Source of the DNA: Oscillospiraceae bacterium
GTDB lineage: Bacteria > Bacillota > Clostridia > Oscillospirales > Acutalibacteraceae
Direction of reading: 5' to 3'
Assembly (NCBI GenBank): GCA_031262125.1
Contig: JAISII010000063.1
Location: 1 to 8,123 of the forward strand
DNA length: 8,123 nucleotides
The notes beneath the pieces are model-generated. The model ran no database searches and had not been told where the DNA came from. It saw only the letters and a program-made list of their open reading frames with translations. A program made the position numbers and the translations under genes. How positions within the stretch are numbered: the first letter of the stretch is position 1; each line of letters starts with the position of its first letter. This document shows positions 6,479-8,123 of the stretch, piece by piece.

Positions 6479-6800
6479 CTTTGTTTTTTTTAATAACTTT
6501 TAGTCTTGCAAACTCTTCCCGTTCTTTTTCCTCTAACGCAGCCGTAATAAATTTAACATCATCCTCAAAACGGGGTATCATAATATTTTTGAGGGCGTTT
6601 GCACGTTTTTGAGTTTTTTTGATAGCGTTTGCCAGCCGGTAAACGCTGTTTTCTATTTCGGCTAAATCGGCGGTAAGCATTTTTACCTTTGTAAATTTAA
6701 CACGGGTTTCGTCCATTTGTGCGTTGGTAGAATACAGCCCATAGTGCAGCTCGGCATTATGCCCTCGGTTTATCGAAATCATCGGGATTTCTACACCCAT
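6471..6800 (-). CDS. V-type ATPase subunit D, C-terminal fragment (after the amber codon)
   Basis: This 109-residue frame starts at an ATG nine bases after the TAG (MGVEIPMIS) and runs to the normal C-terminus of subunit D. It contains the strongly conserved C-terminal helix with KKTQKRANALKN. No clear ribosome site precedes the ATG, so separate translation would depend on reinitiation by ribosomes that stopped at the amber codon. It ends in TGA inside the terminator hairpin. Confidence 0.65.
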   Translation of the reverse strand: MGVEIPMISINRGHNAELHYGLYSTNAQMDETRVKFTKVKMLTADLAEIENSVYRLANAIKKTQKRANALKNIMIPRFEDDVKFITAALEEKEREEFARLKVIKKNKAG

Positions 6801-6809
6801 AATGCTTTT

Positions 6810-7085
6810 CTAGTCAAGCTCAAGGCTTTTTTCTACAGGGATATTATACGCAACCTCTTCGCTGTAGCCGTGGGTTATGTTTGCAAGCTGGAGTGAAGTG
6901 TATGCATCGGTATAGGCATCGTCAATTTGCGCTTGCAATTTGTTTGCACGGTCAATCAGCGACATCATTTCTCGCACTAAAATATTGCGTTTTTTGTCCA
7001 TTAGCTCGAACCCGACTTTTGACAAAGCCAAGGATTTTTTTACGGCAATTAAGTTGCCTTTTGTGGGTATAGCCTTTGAAGCCAT
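6810..7085 (-). CDS. V-type ATPase subunit D, N-terminal fragment (to the amber codon)
   Basis: This 91-residue open frame ends at the TAG. It covers the N-terminal helix of the rotor and the first part of the central region (to IPVEKSLELD). It has the operon's normal ribosome site and would be translated whatever the fate of the rest. Alone it lacks the C-terminal half of the coiled coil. Confidence 0.75.
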   Translation of the reverse strand: MASKAIPTKGNLIAVKKSLALSKVGFELMDKKRNILVREMMSLIDRANKLQAQIDDAYTDAYTSLQLANITHGYSEEVAYNIPVEKSLELD

Positions 7086-7092
7086 AAAATAA

Positions 7093-7099
7093 CTTCCTT
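7093..7099 (-). promoter_or_regulatory. Ribosome binding site of subunit D
   Basis: On the minus strand AAGGAAG lies seven bases before the ATG at 7085. It is a good site, showing that the gene's translation signal is intact despite the amber codon downstream. Confidence 0.75.
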
Positions 7100-7148
7100 T
7101 TTAAAAAGTAGTTTTTTTGCGTTTGAAGTCTAAAACTTATACAAAAGT

Positions 7149-8123
7149 TTATTCTGCATTGTCGTCTTTATCGGTGCCGGCAGAAAATTCGCTAAGCGAA
7201 GCTTCGGGGTTATAGTATTTGTCCAGCAGAGCATCATCAACACGGTCAAGCTCGTTGCGGGGGAGCTGTGAGAGCAGCTTCCAGCCTAAATCGAGGCTTT
7301 GCTCGATGGTGCGGTTCTCTCTAAAGCCTTGGTTAATAAAATATTGCTCGAACAGCTTGCCGAAGTTTATAAATTGTTTGTCGGCAGGCGATAATTCTTC
7401 CTCGCCGATAACCGAAGCAAGCGAGCGGGCATCCATAACCCTTGCATAGGATGCAAAAAGCTGGTTGGCAAGCGGCTGGTGGTCCTCACGGGTGTAGTCT
7501 TTGCCTATGCCGTCTTTCATCAAACGGGATAGCGAGGGCAGAATGTTAACCGGCGGGTATAAGCCCTGCCCCTGCAAACCACGGTCAAGAACAATTTGCC
7601 CCTCGGTAATATAGCCTGTTAAGTCGGGCACGGGGTGCGTAATATCGTCGTTGGGCATTGTTAAAATAGGAATTTGCGTAACCGAGCCGCTGTGCCCTTT
7701 TATCATTCCGGCACGCTCATACAGCGATGCTAAATCGGAGTATAAATAACCGGGAAAGCCTTTTCTGCCGGGGATTTCTCCCTTACTGGAGCTGAACTCA
7801 CGCACAGCCTCGGCATAGGATGTCATATCTGTCATGATAACCAAAATGTGCATATCAAGCTCAAACGCAAGATATTCGGCAATTGTCAACGCACAGCGTG
7901 GCGTTAAAATCCTCTCGATAATCGGGTCGTTAGCAAGGTTAAGCAGCATAACAACACGCTCTAAAACCCCGCTTTCTTCAAAGCTTTTTCTAAAAAACTC
8001 GGCAACGTCGTTTTTTACACCCATAGCGGCAAAAACAACACCAAAGTTATTTTTGTCGGCTCCGCTTATTTTTGCCTGACGCACAATTTGCACCGCAAGC
8101 TCGTTATGCTTCATACCCGAGCC
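7149..8123 (-). CDS. atpB: V-type ATPase subunit B (partial, start beyond the window)
   Basis: The frame is open through the right edge, where it reads GSG-MKHNELAVQIVRQAKI; the Met there is internal. About 324 of the usual roughly 460 residues are present. Subunit B (NtpB) is the non-catalytic nucleotide-binding-fold subunit of the A3B3 head of V/A-type ATPases, which pump or use H+ or Na+. Signatures seen in order are VVFAAMGVK, DMTSYAEAVREFSSSKGEIPGRKGFPGYLYSDLASLYERAG in overlapping blocks, SVTQIPILTMPNDDITHPVPDLTGYITEGQI, GLYPPVNILPSLSRLM and QSLDLGWKLLSQLP. No P-loop is seen in this part, as expected for B. The C-terminal tail is short and acidic. The gene order B then D, with subunit A expected beyond the right edge, is the standard operon order. 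It ends in TAA, with 63 bases before the D start and no terminator between. Confidence 0.97.
   Translation of the reverse strand, partial: GSGMKHNELAVQIVRQAKISGADKNNFGVVFAAMGVKNDVAEFFRKSFEESGVLERVVMLLNLANDPIIERILTPRCALTIAEYLAFELDMHILVIMTDMTSYAEAVREFSSSKGEIPGRKGFPGYLYSDLASLYERAGMIKGHSGSVTQIPILTMPNDDITHPVPDLTGYITEGQIVLDRGLQGQGLYPPVNILPSLSRLMKDGIGKDYTREDHQPLANQLFASYARVMDARSLASVIGEEELSPADKQFINFGKLFEQYFINQGFRENRTIEQSLDLGWKLLSQLPRNELDRVDDALLDKYYNPEASLSEFSAGTDKDDNAE

Larger units (their letters stand above)
6471..7085 (-). pseudogene. atpD: V-type ATPase subunit D, interrupted by one in-frame amber codon
   Basis: Read through, this frame gives about 204 residues, the normal size of V/A-type ATPase subunit D, the central-stalk rotor protein that couples the A3B3 head to the membrane ring. 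The N-terminal part has PTKGNLIAVKKSLALSKVG and LMDKKRNILVREMM (residues 7-41). The C-terminal part has ENSVYRLANAIKKTQKRANALKNIMIPRF and EEKEREEFARLKVIK. Both ends form the long antiparallel coiled coil of the family. A single TAG (6810-6812) takes the place of residue 92 in LELD-stop-KSIMGVEIP. As I recall, homologues have an aromatic residue followed by RSVMGVEIP there, so TAT or TAC to TAG explains it. The frame and flanks are otherwise intact. AAGGAAG lies seven bases before the ATG. It is the last gene after subunit B, 63 bases downstream. It may be a nonsense mutation, a sequence error, suppression, or a functional split. Confidence 0.85.

Noticed and set aside
6810..6812. Amber codon reassigned genome-wide (or pyrrolysine) as the explanation for the TAG in subunit D
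   Set aside because: TAG ends the HAD gene (585-587) and murF-alr (4127-4129) at natural C-termini, so it works as a stop. A Pyl system cannot be excluded from this window alone, but subunit D is not a known pyrrolysine protein.

Overview
The window looks like chromosomal DNA from a low-to-moderate GC bacterium of the Bacillota, most likely an uncultured member of Clostridia. Four things point there. Promoters are of the sigma-A type (TTGACA, 17 bases, TATTAT). Purine-rich ribosome binding sites precede most starts. The ATPase is a V-type (Ntp-like) enzyme. The small membrane protein at the left edge resembles a family I remember from Clostridia. Two genes end in TAG at natural C-termini, so the standard code is in use. 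No database search was possible, so family names rest on motifs read by eye.

Layout. Bases 46-1226 hold two minus-strand genes: a HAD-family phosphatase-like protein and, downstream of it, a small multi-pass membrane protein of unknown function. A 305-base intergenic region (1227-1531) follows. It contains two diverged tandem copies of a roughly 90-base unit, one with a perfect 14-bp GC-rich hairpin, and back-to-back divergent promoters at the right end of the second copy. Bases 1532-4129 encode a MurF-Alr fusion that makes D-alanine and adds D-Ala-D-Ala to the peptidoglycan precursor. Its own promoter lies just upstream.

Bases 4191-6410 carry two visibly AT-rich plus-strand membrane-protein genes: an acyltransferase-3 family protein with a near-consensus promoter, and an EpsG-family polysaccharide polymerase-like protein. 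Together they suggest synthesis and O-acylation of a surface polysaccharide. The EpsG gene probably starts upstream of its first in-frame ATG.

From 8123 down to 6471 on the minus strand lies the end of a V-type ATPase operon: most of subunit B, then subunit D. A bidirectional terminator separates it from the convergent EpsG gene. The D gene is interrupted by one in-frame amber codon (6810-6812) where homologues are recalled to carry an aromatic residue. This is the most notable anomaly here: a nonsense mutation, a sequence error, or a split or recoded rotor subunit.

I found no CRISPR array, tRNA, rRNA, transposase or phage gene. Apart from the amber codon, the intergenic repeat unit and the EpsG start problem, the content is ordinary housekeeping and cell-surface genes.
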